DNA of 47,889 bases from Pseudoalteromonas sp. SMS1 (lineage in GTDB: Bacteria > Pseudomonadota > Gammaproteobacteria > Enterobacterales > Alteromonadaceae), in the NCBI RefSeq assembly GCF_021530565.1, contig NZ_JAKGBI010000030.1, positions 1 to 47,889 on the forward strand, read 5' to 3'. This document shows, piece by piece, positions 1 through 8,018 of this stretch (its first letter is position 1; the number at the start of each line of letters is the position of its first letter). A program made the position numbers and the translations under genes. The notes beneath the pieces are model-generated. The model searched no databases. It was given only the letters and a program-made list of their open reading frames with translations, and was not told where the DNA came from.

Positions 1-35
1 TGGTTTGCGTTTTTCGCTGCATCCCGCCGTGTCAG

Positions 36-72
36 TGGGTGCGCATTATAGGGAACTCCCGAAATAGTGCAA
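36..72 (-). promoter_or_regulatory. rrn P1-type promoter reading off the left edge
   Basis: Read on the minus strand there is a -35 TTGCAC (67-72), a 16-bp spacer, and a perfect -10 TATAAT (45-50). These are followed by a GC-rich 8-base discriminator GCGCACCC (37-44), a start A at 36 and then CTGACACGG. This is almost base for base the E. coli rrn P1 core, whose discriminator and initial transcribed sequence make it sensitive to ppGpp and initiating-nucleotide levels. An A/T-rich stretch lies upstream (about 80-105), where an UP element would sit. A 16S rRNA gene should therefore begin a few hundred bases beyond the left edge; the RNA itself is not in the window. In E. coli rrsD is also divergent from yrdA, which supports the reading. 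Confidence 0.88.
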
Positions 73-235
73 GCACTTTTTTGAGAAAAGTTATAAAAAT
101 ACGCTGTTCGTATAGTTATCAACCTAAATGCGTCAAAATAGAACATTAAGCGTACAAAAGTTGTGTTTAAGCACTATAGAGATTTTGAAAATTAAACTCT
201 AAACTAGATAAATCTTCTTTTTAGAGCCTTAGATC

Positions 236-766
236 ATGATAAGAACATATAAAGGTATTGCGCCTCAGTTATCCGAAGGGGTGTATATTGATGACAGTGC
301 CGTACTGGTTGGTGACATAACCATTGGCAAAGATAGTAGCGTTTGGCCATTGGTCGCGGCGAGGGGTGACGTCAATTACATCAAAATTGGTGACAGAACA
401 AACGTACAAGATGGCAGTGTTCTGCATTTAACACGCAAAAGTGCGACAAACCCAGAAGGCTACCCGCTCATTATTGGTGATGATGTCACTGTCGGGCATA
501 AAGTCATGCTACATGGTTGTAAATTGGGCAATCGAATTTTAGTAGGTATGGGTGCAATCGTAATGGACAATGTCACGGTTGAAGATGACGTCATTATAGG
601 TGGGGGGGCATTAGTACCACCTAACAAGGTATTAGCGTCAGGGTATTTGTATGTCGGTAGTCCAGTAAAGCAAGCACGCCCTTTAACTGAGCAAGAGCGC
701 GCATTTTTGAAAATCTCAGCACAAAACTACGTAGAACTAAAAGAGGAATATCTACAAGAAGGTTAA
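236..766 (+). CDS. yrdA: Gamma-class carbonic anhydrase family protein YrdA
   Basis: This 176-residue protein is a left-handed beta-helix (hexapeptide repeat) protein of the gamma-carbonic anhydrase/YrdA/CaiE family, which forms cytoplasmic trimers and binds zinc between subunits. Repeats such as IGKDSSVWP, IGDRTNVQDGSVLH, IIGDDVTVGHKVMLHGC and IGMGAIV-like turns run from about residue 10 to 140, followed by a C-terminal helix. The three histidines expected as metal ligands are present (LHLT about residue 64, VGHKVMLHG about 87-93). Whether it actually hydrates CO2 is not known, since many family members are inactive when tested. It is divergent from the rrn promoter and convergent with yrdB, with which its 3' end overlaps by 15 bp. 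The start is the only well-placed ATG; the Shine-Dalgarno sequence is poor. Confidence 0.93.
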   Translation: MIRTYKGIAPQLSEGVYIDDSAVLVGDITIGKDSSVWPLVAARGDVNYIKIGDRTNVQDGSVLHLTRKSATNPEGYPLIIGDDVTVGHKVMLHGCKLGNRILVGMGAIVMDNVTVEDDVIIGGGALVPPNKVLASGYLYVGSPVKQARPLTEQERAFLKISAQNYVELKEEYLQEG

Positions 767-991
767 CTCTACCTCACCCGATGCTGAGTAACGTTCATCC
801 TCGATTAGTTGCTCGGCTTGCATTTCATAATCAAATTGAAACTTTCTAAAATGTATCAAGGGTTCAGCTTCTGTTTCAGGCACAGTGACTATACAAGGCA
901 CTATCATGCCAGACACCATAGCCGTAAACACCAAACAGCGACGTGACGCATCAAAGTGGATATCATCATTGAATAGTATTGCTTGATTCAT
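752..991 (-). CDS. yrdB: DUF1488 family protein YrdB
   Basis: This is a 79-residue cytoplasmic protein with the opening MNQAILFNDD, a central pattern of F/V-x-AMVSGMIVPC and a C-terminal acidic helix, as in DUF1488 proteins such as E. coli YrdB. No biochemical function is established. It starts 2 bp after the aroE stop, so it is translated from the aroE message, and its last codons overlap the end of convergent yrdA. The aroE-yrdB pairing is the same as in Enterobacteria. Confidence 0.85.
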   Translation of the reverse strand: MNQAILFNDDIHFDASRRCLVFTAMVSGMIVPCIVTVPETEAEPLIHFRKFQFDYEMQAEQLIEDERYSASGEVELTFL

Positions 992-993
992 CT

Positions 994-1803
994 TTATTTC
1001 GCCTTTTCTAGCAAAGGGCTAACATTAGGGTATTGACCTCGCCAAACAAAATAAGCTTCTGCCGCTTGGCCGATTAGCATCCCAATCCCATCCATTAAAT
1101 AGCAAGTATCATTGTTATTCGCGACCCAAGTCAAAAAACTAGTACGCTCTGCACTATAGAACATGTCATACCCCCATGTGGCCTGTGCAACCAGCTGAGG
1201 AGATATATTTGGTATATCACCAGTCACACTCGAAGAGGTTGAATTGATTACGCCGGTATACACTAAATCCGGTATGTCGTTTAAAGCAGCGGCTGTTACC
1301 TTGCCATAAGATGAGAATATCTCAGCCAATGCCTGCGCTTTCGATGCTGTACGATTTGCAATTACAATGTGTTTCACACCGGCTTTGAGCAAAGGGTATA
1401 TACACCCTCTTGCTGCGCCACCAGCACCCAATAACAGCACCGTGCCACCTTGCAACGAAACTTGATGCCTCTGTAGATCAGCAACCAAGCCCGCGCCATC
1501 GGTGTTATCACCTAACACCAAGCCATCATCTTGGAGTTTTAACGTGTTCACTGCACCTGCTAATTTCGCTCGCTCAGTAAGTGTATCTGCATATTCAAAC
1601 GCAACCTCTTTAAACGGCAAGGTAACATTTGCACCTTTGCCTCCGTTTGCAAAGAAGTCTTTGATACTACTCACAAAGCCGTCTTCTGGTGCAAGTATCG
1701 CAGTATATACGATATGCTCATTGAGCTGAGATGCAAATTGCGAATGAATCTCTGGCGATTTAGAATGCTTTATCGGGTTACCAAAAACCGCGTATTTGTC
1801 CAT
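994..1803 (-). CDS. aroE: Shikimate dehydrogenase (NADP+)
   Basis: The enzyme reduces 3-dehydroshikimate to shikimate with NADPH in the cytoplasmic chorismate pathway. The 269-residue length is normal for AroE. The N-terminal substrate domain opens with YAVFGNPIKHSKSPEIH, whose two serines contact shikimate, and contains the catalytic lysine in NVTLPFKE (about residue 65). GDNTDGAGLV (about 100) supplies the conserved Asp that pairs with it. The NADP-binding Rossmann segment LLLGAGGAARG (about 123-133) is followed by IANRTASKA, the NRTxxR/K-type motif for the 2'-phosphate. It is the upstream member of an aroE-yrdB unit and is divergent from the globin gene, with only 26 bp between start codons, so the promoters must overlap. 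Confidence 0.97.
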   Translation of the reverse strand: MDKYAVFGNPIKHSKSPEIHSQFASQLNEHIVYTAILAPEDGFVSSIKDFFANGGKGANVTLPFKEVAFEYADTLTERAKLAGAVNTLKLQDDGLVLGDNTDGAGLVADLQRHQVSLQGGTVLLLGAGGAARGCIYPLLKAGVKHIVIANRTASKAQALAEIFSSYGKVTAAALNDIPDLVYTGVINSTSSSVTGDIPNISPQLVAQATWGYDMFYSAERTSFLTWVANNNDTCYLMDGIGMLIGQAAEAYFVWRGQYPNVSPLLEKAK

Positions 1804-1829
1804 TTTTAGCCTAACAATAGTGATAGTGA

Positions 1830-2291
1830 ATGAAGCAGTTAATTAAACGTATCTTTAGCAAAGATGCAAGTGAAGATCAGACTACACAACAAAATCATCA
1901 TGCCCCCACTCCTGAGCGCACTCCTTATGAAATATTGGGTGGTGAACAAGGTACATTGGCCATAGCAAATCGTTTTTACGACATTATGGAAAGCGATCCT
2001 TATGCCAAGCCTCTCTATGATATGCATCCACTTCCACTAGATAGGATCCGCCAAGTCTTTTTTGAATTTCTCAGTGGATGGTTAGGTGGTCCAGATTTAT
2101 TCGCCGAGAAATATGGTCATCCTCGCCTTCGGATGAGACATATGCCATTTCCTATTAATCAAGCGCTACGTGATCAATGGATGTATTGTATGGATAAGGC
2201 ATTAGACATCGAAGTGGACAACCCGCTATTGAGAGAAGGCTTAAGAAAATCTTTCGCGCAGCTGGCGACACATATGATTAACCAAGACTAA
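1830..2291 (+). CDS. Group 2 truncated haemoglobin (TrHbO type)
   Basis: This 153-residue protein has about 30 polar N-terminal residues and then a 2-on-2 globin fold. Visible haem-pocket residues are the B10 tyrosine in RFYDIM (Tyr50), the proximal F8 histidine in LRMRHMPF (His104) and the G8 tryptophan in RDQWMYC (Trp117). Together these mark group II truncated haemoglobins. Family members bind O2 and NO and are linked to NO or peroxide detoxification or to oxygen delivery; the role here is inferred only. The gene is divergent from aroE and lies directly upstream of a haem-binding chemoreceptor, with hemF beyond it. That gives a small haem-related neighbourhood, though there is no evidence of cotranscription. 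Confidence 0.9.
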   Translation: MKQLIKRIFSKDASEDQTTQQNHHAPTPERTPYEILGGEQGTLAIANRFYDIMESDPYAKPLYDMHPLPLDRIRQVFFEFLSGWLGGPDLFAEKYGHPRLRMRHMPFPINQALRDQWMYCMDKALDIEVDNPLLREGLRKSFAQLATHMINQD

Positions 2292-2394
2292 AGTGCTATT
2301 TAAATAATTGCATTAGACAAGTTACATTTGCGCTGAGTCAAATCTCAAACTAGAGTTCGCACGCATAATAGACACTTAATTCAAATTAGGTGCC

Positions 2395-4002
2395 ATGCGT
2401 GTGAAGTCTATTCAACATAAAATATATGCCCTACTCGCCATTACCGGGGTGTTGGTACTCATTGCTAGTATCTTAAGCAACAGCAACCAACAAAAGTCCC
2501 TTGCAGAGAAAACAGTCGAAACCAATATTAAGCTACTTGCAGATAATTATTTCGATTCCATCAACACCATGATGCTCACAGGCACGATGGCAAATCGCCA
2601 CATACTCGGTGACAAGTTACGTAACCACGATAATATAGAAGATGCACATATTATTCGGGGTGAAAAAGTGAATGCCTTATATGGTCAAGGCAATCCAAAT
2701 GAATCGCCACAATCGGAATCAGAACAAGCTGCACTCAATGGTGAGGAATTGCTGGTTATTGAGCAACACGGTGATAAACGGGTGATGACGTATTTGAAGC
2801 CCATGGTCGCCAGTGCAGACTATAAAGGGACTAACTGCTTAGGCTGTCACCAAGCACAAGAAGGTGACGTGTTAGGCGCCGTAAAAATAAGCTACTCGTT
2901 AGAGGAAATTGATGACACGGTGCATGAAAACACCTTATTAAGCACTGCAATTTTAACAACGATATTTGCCACCGCATTTTTAATTCTCGGTATTTTGTTC
3001 CGCAAACTCTTCATTGTCAGGCTGAAAAACCTCGGAAGAACCATGCGACTGGCAACGACGAATCAAGACTTAAGCTTACGTATTGATGATGAGATAGACG
3101 ATGAACTAGGTCGGTTGGCCACAAACTTCAATAAAATGATGGCCGCATTTAAAGACAGTATTGCCGAAGTATCTCGCTCTTCAAAAGTTCTTATTCACTC
3201 GGCCGAACACATTTATACAGCAGCTGAAACAACTGAGACCGCAATACAGTCACAAAAACAAGGCACAGACTCCGTTGCTGCGGCAATAAACGAACTAGAA
3301 AGCTCATCAAGCGAAGTTAAAAATACTACGCACTTTGCGTCAGAAAAATCAGATAGCAGTAATCACCTTGCCGAGCAAAGTATGTCGATAGCGCATACGA
3401 CTGAACAAAGCATCAACCAATTAGCACAAGATATTAGGCATGCCTCGAACCAAGTCAGTCAATTACAAACGCAAACCTTGGCTGTGGGTAAGGTGTTGGA
3501 AGTGATCAGTAGTATTGCCGAACAAACCAACTTGTTGGCACTCAATGCGGCAATCGAAGCCGCCCGAGCAGGCGAAGCTGGTAGAGGCTTTGCCGTTGTT
3601 GCCGATGAAGTCAGAACACTTGCAACCCGCACCCATGACTCTACAGATGAAATTCGCAGGACCATAGATAAACTACAACAAGAAGCGGAACAAACTGTCA
3701 ACGCAATGAATGCCTCTTGCTCCGAAGCCGATGATCGTGCGCAACAGGTACAGCAAGTCGCTCAAGCGCTAAAGGATATTTCATCGCAAATGCATGAAAT
3801 CAACGCACTGAATGTACAGATCGCGGATGCTACCGAGCAACAAAACTTAGCGGCGGAAGAAATAAACCAAAGCGTGATTGCGATAAGAGACAATGCAGAG
3901 CAATCCCTAGTGGATGCCCATGGTAGTAAACAGGTCAGTGAGGAACTGTTGGAGTTAGCCCGTTCGCTCGATGAGCAAGTCAGAGGCTTTAAATTAGATT
4001 AA
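2395..4002 (+). CDS. Methyl-accepting chemotaxis protein with periplasmic c-type haem site
   Basis: This is a 535-residue transmembrane chemoreceptor. TM1 is at about residues 11-28, a periplasmic sensor domain at about 29-180, and TM2 at about 181-203. A HAMP domain (about 203-255) precedes a long cytoplasmic coiled coil whose hairpin tip has the highly conserved EQTNLLALNAAIEAARAGE (about 374-392). The sensor ends with NCLGCH (Cys148, Cys151, His152), a covalent haem c site, followed by LGAVKISYSLEEID. This layout resembles the haem-PAS periplasmic sensors described in Geobacter chemoreceptors. It probably reports redox state or a gas ligand (O2/NO) to CheA/CheW; that is inference. No C-terminal CheR-binding pentapeptide is visible. 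An intrinsic terminator follows at 4020-4045. Confidence 0.95.
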   Translation: MRVKSIQHKIYALLAITGVLVLIASILSNSNQQKSLAEKTVETNIKLLADNYFDSINTMMLTGTMANRHILGDKLRNHDNIEDAHIIRGEKVNALYGQGNPNESPQSESEQAALNGEELLVIEQHGDKRVMTYLKPMVASADYKGTNCLGCHQAQEGDVLGAVKISYSLEEIDDTVHENTLLSTAILTTIFATAFLILGILFRKLFIVRLKNLGRTMRLATTNQDLSLRIDDEIDDELGRLATNFNKMMAAFKDSIAEVSRSSKVLIHSAEHIYTAAETTETAIQSQKQGTDSVAAAINELESSSSEVKNTTHFASEKSDSSNHLAEQSMSIAHTTEQSINQLAQDIRHASNQVSQLQTQTLAVGKVLEVISSIAEQTNLLALNAAIEAARAGEAGRGFAVVADEVRTLATRTHDSTDEIRRTIDKLQQEAEQTVNAMNASCSEADDRAQQVQQVAQALKDISSQMHEINALNVQIADATEQQNLAAEEINQSVIAIRDNAEQSLVDAHGSKQVSEELLELARSLDEQVRGFKLD

Positions 4003-4017
4003 CTGGATTGGTTATGT

Positions 4018-4048
4018 AAAAAAAGGAACCTCAAGGTTCCTTTTTCTT
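4018..4048. terminator. Bidirectional intrinsic terminator between MCP and hemF
   Basis: An 11-bp perfect stem (AAAAAGGAACC at 4020-4030 with GGTTCCTTTTT at 4035-4045) closes a TCAA loop. The T run on each strand lets it serve the chemoreceptor gene from the left and hemF from the right. Confidence 0.9.
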
Positions 4049-4075
4049 TGTGACTTAAGACACGTTACACGCCAC

Positions 4076-4999
4076 TCACAAACTATGTATATTCAACCAA
4101 TCTTGTGGCTTCAAAAAGTGTTCGTATAAACGTGCTTCATTTGAGCCTGATTCAGGTTGAAAGTCATACTCCCAACGTGCCAAAGGTGGCATAGACATTA
4201 AAATCGACTCTGTACGGCCACCACTTTGTAGGCCAAATAACGTTCCTCTATCCCACACTAAGTTGAATTCAACGTAACGACCACGTCGATATAATTGGAA
4301 CTCACGCTCTTGTTCGGTAAATGGTTGTGCTTTTCTGCGCTCAATAATGGGCGTGTAAGCAGGTAAAAACCCTTCCCCGACAGCTTGCATAAACGCAAAG
4401 CTCTTATCGAAGCCCCACGCATTTAAATCGTCGAAAAATAACCCTCCAACACCACGAGTCTCATTCCGGTGTTTTAAGTAGAAGTAATCGTCGCACCACT
4501 TTTTATAGTTTGGGTACACCTCTTCACCGAAAGGCGTACAGAGATCCTTGGCCGTTTTGTGCCAATGTTTCACATCTTCTAGGTGAGGGTAAAAAGGGGT
4601 TAAATCAAAACCACCACCAAACCACCAAATTGGTGCTTCACCTTCTTTTTCAGCGATAAAAAAGCGCACATTTGCATGACTTGTTGGAATATGCGGGTTT
4701 TTTGGGTGGATCACTAAAGACACACCACAAGCATGAAAACTGCGCCCTGCCAATTCTGGTCGATGGGCTGTTGCTGATGCGGGCATAGACGCACCATAGA
4801 CATGTGAGTAGTTTACGCCCCCTTGCTCAATGATATCACCACCTCTTAGGACCCGTGTTCGACCACCGCCGCCTTCTGCACGTGCCCAATTATCTTCAAC
4901 AAACTTACCACTGCCATCCGCTTGTTCTAAGCCTTGACAAATGTCGTCTTGCAATTTCAGTAGGAATGCTTTGACTGTCTCTAAATTGACGTTATTCAC
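4076..4999 (-). CDS. hemF: Oxygen-dependent coproporphyrinogen III oxidase
   Basis: HemF oxidatively decarboxylates coproporphyrinogen III to protoporphyrinogen IX in haem synthesis, using O2, in the cytoplasm as a homodimer. The 307-residue length matches the family. Conserved blocks are visible: ARAEGGGGRTRVL (about 41-53), SLVIHPKNPHIPTSHANVR (about 94-112), WFGGGFDLTPFYP (about 126-138), and GVGGLFFDDLN with the ending YVEFNLVWDRGTLFGLQSGGR. The start is a GTG at 4997-4999 with AGGAG eight bases upstream, lying inside the last codons of tsaC. The two genes are 4 bp apart and likely cotranscribed. The terminator at 4020-4045 ends the operon. Confidence 0.97.
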   Translation of the reverse strand: MNNVNLETVKAFLLKLQDDICQGLEQADGSGKFVEDNWARAEGGGGRTRVLRGGDIIEQGGVNYSHVYGASMPASATAHRPELAGRSFHACGVSLVIHPKNPHIPTSHANVRFFIAEKEGEAPIWWFGGGFDLTPFYPHLEDVKHWHKTAKDLCTPFGEEVYPNYKKWCDDYFYLKHRNETRGVGGLFFDDLNAWGFDKSFAFMQAVGEGFLPAYTPIIERRKAQPFTEQEREFQLYRRGRYVEFNLVWDRGTLFGLQSGGRTESILMSMPPLARWEYDFQPESGSNEARLYEHFLKPQDWLNIHSL

Positions 5000-5003
5000 C
5001 TGA

Positions 5004-5579
5004 TTAGCTCCTAAAGACTTTGCCTGTCATTGCATCACGGATTTGGCTTGGAGAAGTACGTCCGCCAAGCTCCCCTTCTTGATAAAAACCAACACGCTCA
5101 TTGAACATTGCTTTCGCGTCTTCGATAGTCATTGCAGGCGTTTCGCCGCTGAAGTTAGCGCTGGTTGAGACTAAAGGTTTTCCAAATGTCTGACAGAGCT
5201 GCTTTACAACCGGGTGATCGGTCACTCGAACGGCAATACTTGTATGCTCACCCGTTAACCATTTCGGGGTTGTCGATTTCGCAGGTAATACCCAAGTGAC
5301 CGGACCAGGCCAAGCAGAGAAAATTTCAGCGCGCTTGTCCATAGGGATTTTTGCGTCATCAACATAATTCAAACACTGAGCAAAATTATCCGCAATTAAG
5401 ATCAACCCTTTTTCTATCGGGCGTTCTTTCAAAGCCAATAATTTATGTACCGCACCCTCACTATCCGGATCACAACCCAGACCGAAAATTGCCTCTGTCG
5501 GATAACAGATCAACTCGCCTTGCTGTAACGCTTCAATTGCCGATTGTGGCTGTTCGTTGGGTGTTTCATTGTGACTCAT
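5004..5579 (-). CDS. tsaC: Threonylcarbamoyl-AMP synthase
   Basis: TsaC (YrdC/Sua5 family) makes L-threonylcarbamoyladenylate from threonine, bicarbonate and ATP, the first step of the t6A37 modification of ANN-decoding tRNAs. The single YrdC domain shows GELICYPTEAIFGLGCDP, the lysine/arginine motif ALKERPIEKGLIL, and SANFSGETPA near the C terminus. I take the ATG at 5579 (191 residues): GAGGAT sits just upstream and the longer reading needs a TTG four codons earlier. It begins inside the last codons of yrdD (14-bp overlap), which indicates translational coupling, and is followed by hemF. It lacks the C-terminal Sua5 domain, as is normal for TsaC. Confidence 0.95.
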   Translation of the reverse strand: MSHNETPNEQPQSAIEALQQGELICYPTEAIFGLGCDPDSEGAVHKLLALKERPIEKGLILIADNFAQCLNYVDDAKIPMDKRAEIFSAWPGPVTWVLPAKSTTPKWLTGEHTSIAVRVTDHPVVKQLCQTFGKPLVSTSANFSGETPAMTIEDAKAMFNERVGFYQEGELGGRTSPSQIRDAMTGKVFRS

Positions 5580-6144
5580 AGGGATCCTCAATCATATGCT
5601 GACAAGCTTTTTGCGGACATTGTAGCATAGCTTTACCCGCGCGCTGTTTTTGCACCATCACCGGCCAGTCACACTGTGTACATTGATGCGCAACTGGGTG
5701 CTGATTCAAACTGTACTTACATTTGGGGTACGCATCACAAGCATAAAAAAACTTGCCGTATTTATTCTTACGTTTTTGTAGTTGACCTTTTTGACACTTA
5801 GGACACGATGGTAAAGATTCAGACTCTTCTTCATCTTCGTGCACAATAAAATGACACTCTGGATAACCCGTGCATCCAATGAACATACCGTAGCGACCAT
5901 TTCTAATTACTAGGTGCTTGCCACATTCGGGGCAGTCGGCATCATCCAGAATTTTAATGTCATGACTGTCATGATGTGCAAAAGAGCGCATATAGTCACA
6001 AGTGGGATAGCTGGCACAGCCAAGAAATGCCCCACTTTTGGAATGCTTGACCACCAGCTCAGAGCCGCACTTTGGACAGACTTCATATTCTTTTTCTAAT
6101 GCATGCTGATTGGCATTAAAAAGTGAGTGGTCAATTTTGCTCAT
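5566..6144 (-). CDS. yrdD: Topoisomerase I-like zinc-ribbon protein YrdD
   Basis: This 192-residue protein consists of tandem type IA topoisomerase C-terminal zinc ribbons without any topoisomerase core. The first is CPKCGSELVVKHSKSG...GCASYPTC (about residues 22-49). The second is CPECGKHLVIRNGRYG...GCTGYPEC. The third is CPKCQKGQLQKRKNKYG...CDAYPKC. A final degenerate ribbon has CTQCDWPVMVQKQ...CPQKAC. In TopA these modules bind single-stranded DNA or RNA polymerase, so a nucleic-acid-binding role is likely, but the job of stand-alone YrdD is unknown. It is followed by tsaC with overlapping codons, as in E. coli. A reasonable Shine-Dalgarno (AAGGT) precedes the ATG. Confidence 0.92.
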   Translation of the reverse strand: MSKIDHSLFNANQHALEKEYEVCPKCGSELVVKHSKSGAFLGCASYPTCDYMRSFAHHDSHDIKILDDADCPECGKHLVIRNGRYGMFIGCTGYPECHFIVHEDEEESESLPSCPKCQKGQLQKRKNKYGKFFYACDAYPKCKYSLNQHPVAHQCTQCDWPVMVQKQRAGKAMLQCPQKACQHMIEDPYESQ

Positions 6145-6436
6145 CGGAATAACCTTGGGTTGCGCACACTTTGCGCTATTTTACTCTGTGTAGGCGTTTA
6201 GTTAAATAGGTACAATCAATTTCACAATGTCCGCTCAGTATACAGAAACCGCGCGCTTTTAGTTTCAAGCATATCTCAGGTACTGATATGTCAAAGTTCT
6301 CTCAATGATCATCACGACAGTGTGTTGGCATCGAGTGGCAAGGTCATTATCAAAACAGCTTGTTATGCGTTGAGCAACCTCACACAGAGGTCACCCAACC
6401 AGCGATGTATAAAGGTAATGTAGTGTAGGCTAGCAC
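6145..6436. other. 292-bp gap between smg and yrdD
   Basis: I see no convincing coding frame, terminator or RNA here. Both neighbours are minus-strand, so the gap probably holds the promoter of the yrdD-tsaC-hemF unit, but no clean -35/-10 pair stands out. Confidence 0.5.
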
Positions 6437-6910
6437 CTAATGTAATAACCCGGTAGGTTGTTCAAAAATCAAATCTTCCATTTGCGCATAAGCATGCTCT
6501 TTACCCGGTACATTGAAAAGCACCATTAGGATCACCCACTTAAGATCATCTAAACAAATAGACGATTTCTCTAACGCTAACATACGATCAATCACCATTT
6601 CTCTGGTGGTACTGTCCACAACCCCTATTTGCTCAACAAACATGAGAAAACCCCGACATTCCACATCTAATACTCGACTTTCTTCTTCTGTATAAATTCT
6701 AATGGCTGAGTCTGGTTTTGCGTTTAGGTATGGAAATTCGTCACTGTGTTGTAAATCTGCTAGTTGCTCCAACCAATCAAGCGCTTTGTAAATTTCGTCT
6801 TGATTAAAACCAGCCCCTACTAGTTCATCGGTCAATTGATTTTGCTCTACGAAGATATCCGCTTCGCTGTGAATATAGTTTTCAAATAAATACATTAGGA
6901 TATCAAACAT
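6437..6910 (-). CDS. smg: Smg/DUF494 family protein
   Basis: A 157-residue acidic cytoplasmic protein of the Smg (DUF494) family, with the typical opening MFDILMYLFENYI and the C-terminal DLKWVILMVLFNVPGKEHAYAQMEDL. The biochemical function is unknown; the family is strictly linked to dprA in gammaproteobacteria. It begins 2 bp after the dprA stop, so it is in the same transcript. Confidence 0.95.
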   Translation of the reverse strand: MFDILMYLFENYIHSEADIFVEQNQLTDELVGAGFNQDEIYKALDWLEQLADLQHSDEFPYLNAKPDSAIRIYTEEESRVLDVECRGFLMFVEQIGVVDSTTREMVIDRMLALEKSSICLDDLKWVILMVLFNVPGKEHAYAQMEDLIFEQPTGLLH

Positions 6911-6912
6911 GT

Positions 6913-7992
6913 TTAACCCCTCGCTAATTTGATGTAGCCGTTTAATACACGTTCTACTTTGTCTTCAAGCTCTAAGTCCAATAGTCTGGCAAGTACCTGC
7001 TCTACTGGCCACTGGGTCCTCAGCACTAAGGTGTCGACGTCTGTTACCTCATAGCCGAGATTTTGCAAAATGGGGCAACTCTCCTTTGGTTCTGCACTTT
7101 CTATAATATATAGACTGTTTTCGGGTAAAAAGCTCACCTCTTCGAGAATATCGCTGACATGCTCCGTGAGTTTAGCGCCTTGTTTGAGTAAAAAATGACA
7201 TCCTTGTGACAGACGATGACGAATTGACCCTGGTATGGCAAAAACTTCTTTATTCTGCTCCAACGCATAACGGGCAGTAATGAGCGAACCACTTTTAATT
7301 TCGGCTTCCACTAATAGCACCCCCAATGAGAGACCCGAAATAATCCGATTGCGCCTTGGGAAGTGACTCGCGTGCGCCCGAGTCTCAGGCAAAAATTCAC
7401 TAATTAGTAAACCTTGTTCGGCGATGCGCCAATACAAATCACGATGGCGTTGCGGATATATCACATCAACACCCGTACCAAGGACTGCGACGGTGCCCTC
7501 GCCAGTATCCATTGCCCCCTGATGCGCCGCCCCATCAATCCCACGAGCCATACCGGACGTGACCAATAAGTTTGAATGACTCAACTGCTGTGCAAAATCA
7601 TATGCAATCTCAAGTCCCGTGCGCGATGCTGCGCGACTGCCTACAACAGCTATCTGTGGGCAATTCAATAATGCGCTGTTCCCTCTGCAAAATAATAGCC
7701 ATGGTGGATTACAAATATGCGTCAACGCAACAGGGTAATTGGGATCGAAATAATGAATGATTTGTAGTTTCTGGGCTTCACACTGAGTCAAAATTAAATC
7801 AACCCGCTGCCAATCTATATTGCACAGTTGCTGTGAAATCGCCTCGGTAAGCCCCAGCTGAAGTAAGTCGGAATAATTAAGCGAAAAGAGCTTGGCCAGC
7901 GCTATTTTTTGTTTCAGCGCCAGTAAGGTTGTCACACCGAGGCCCTGACACAGCTTAAAAGCCAATGCCTGTCGTAAAGATAGTGTACTCAT
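6913..7992 (-). CDS. dprA: DNA processing protein DprA
   Basis: DprA binds incoming single-stranded DNA during natural transformation and loads RecA. An N-terminal SAM-like helical domain is followed by a Rossmann fold with VVGSRAASRTG, LVTSGMARGIDGAAHQGA (about residues 150-168), VLGTGVDVIYPQRHR and the FPRRNRIISGLS block. A C-terminal winged helix (about 300-355) completes the usual layout. I start it at the ATG at 7992 (359 residues) because a full AAGGAGG ribosome site lies five bases upstream; a start seven codons earlier would place that site inside the gene. It precedes smg and follows the LysM gene. Whether the organism is competent cannot be judged from this gene alone. Confidence 0.96.
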   Translation of the reverse strand: MSTLSLRQALAFKLCQGLGVTTLLALKQKIALAKLFSLNYSDLLQLGLTEAISQQLCNIDWQRVDLILTQCEAQKLQIIHYFDPNYPVALTHICNPPWLLFCRGNSALLNCPQIAVVGSRAASRTGLEIAYDFAQQLSHSNLLVTSGMARGIDGAAHQGAMDTGEGTVAVLGTGVDVIYPQRHRDLYWRIAEQGLLISEFLPETRAHASHFPRRNRIISGLSLGVLLVEAEIKSGSLITARYALEQNKEVFAIPGSIRHRLSQGCHFLLKQGAKLTEHVSDILEEVSFLPENSLYIIESAEPKESCPILQNLGYEVTDVDTLVLRTQWPVEQVLARLLDLELEDKVERVLNGYIKLARG

Positions 7993-8018
7993 GCTCCCTC
8001 CTTGAGCATTCAATATAA

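Noticed and set aside
5566..6144. A truncated topA pseudogene
   Set aside because: Zinc ribbons without a topoisomerase core match the intact YrdD family, and position before tsaC is the same as in E. coli.
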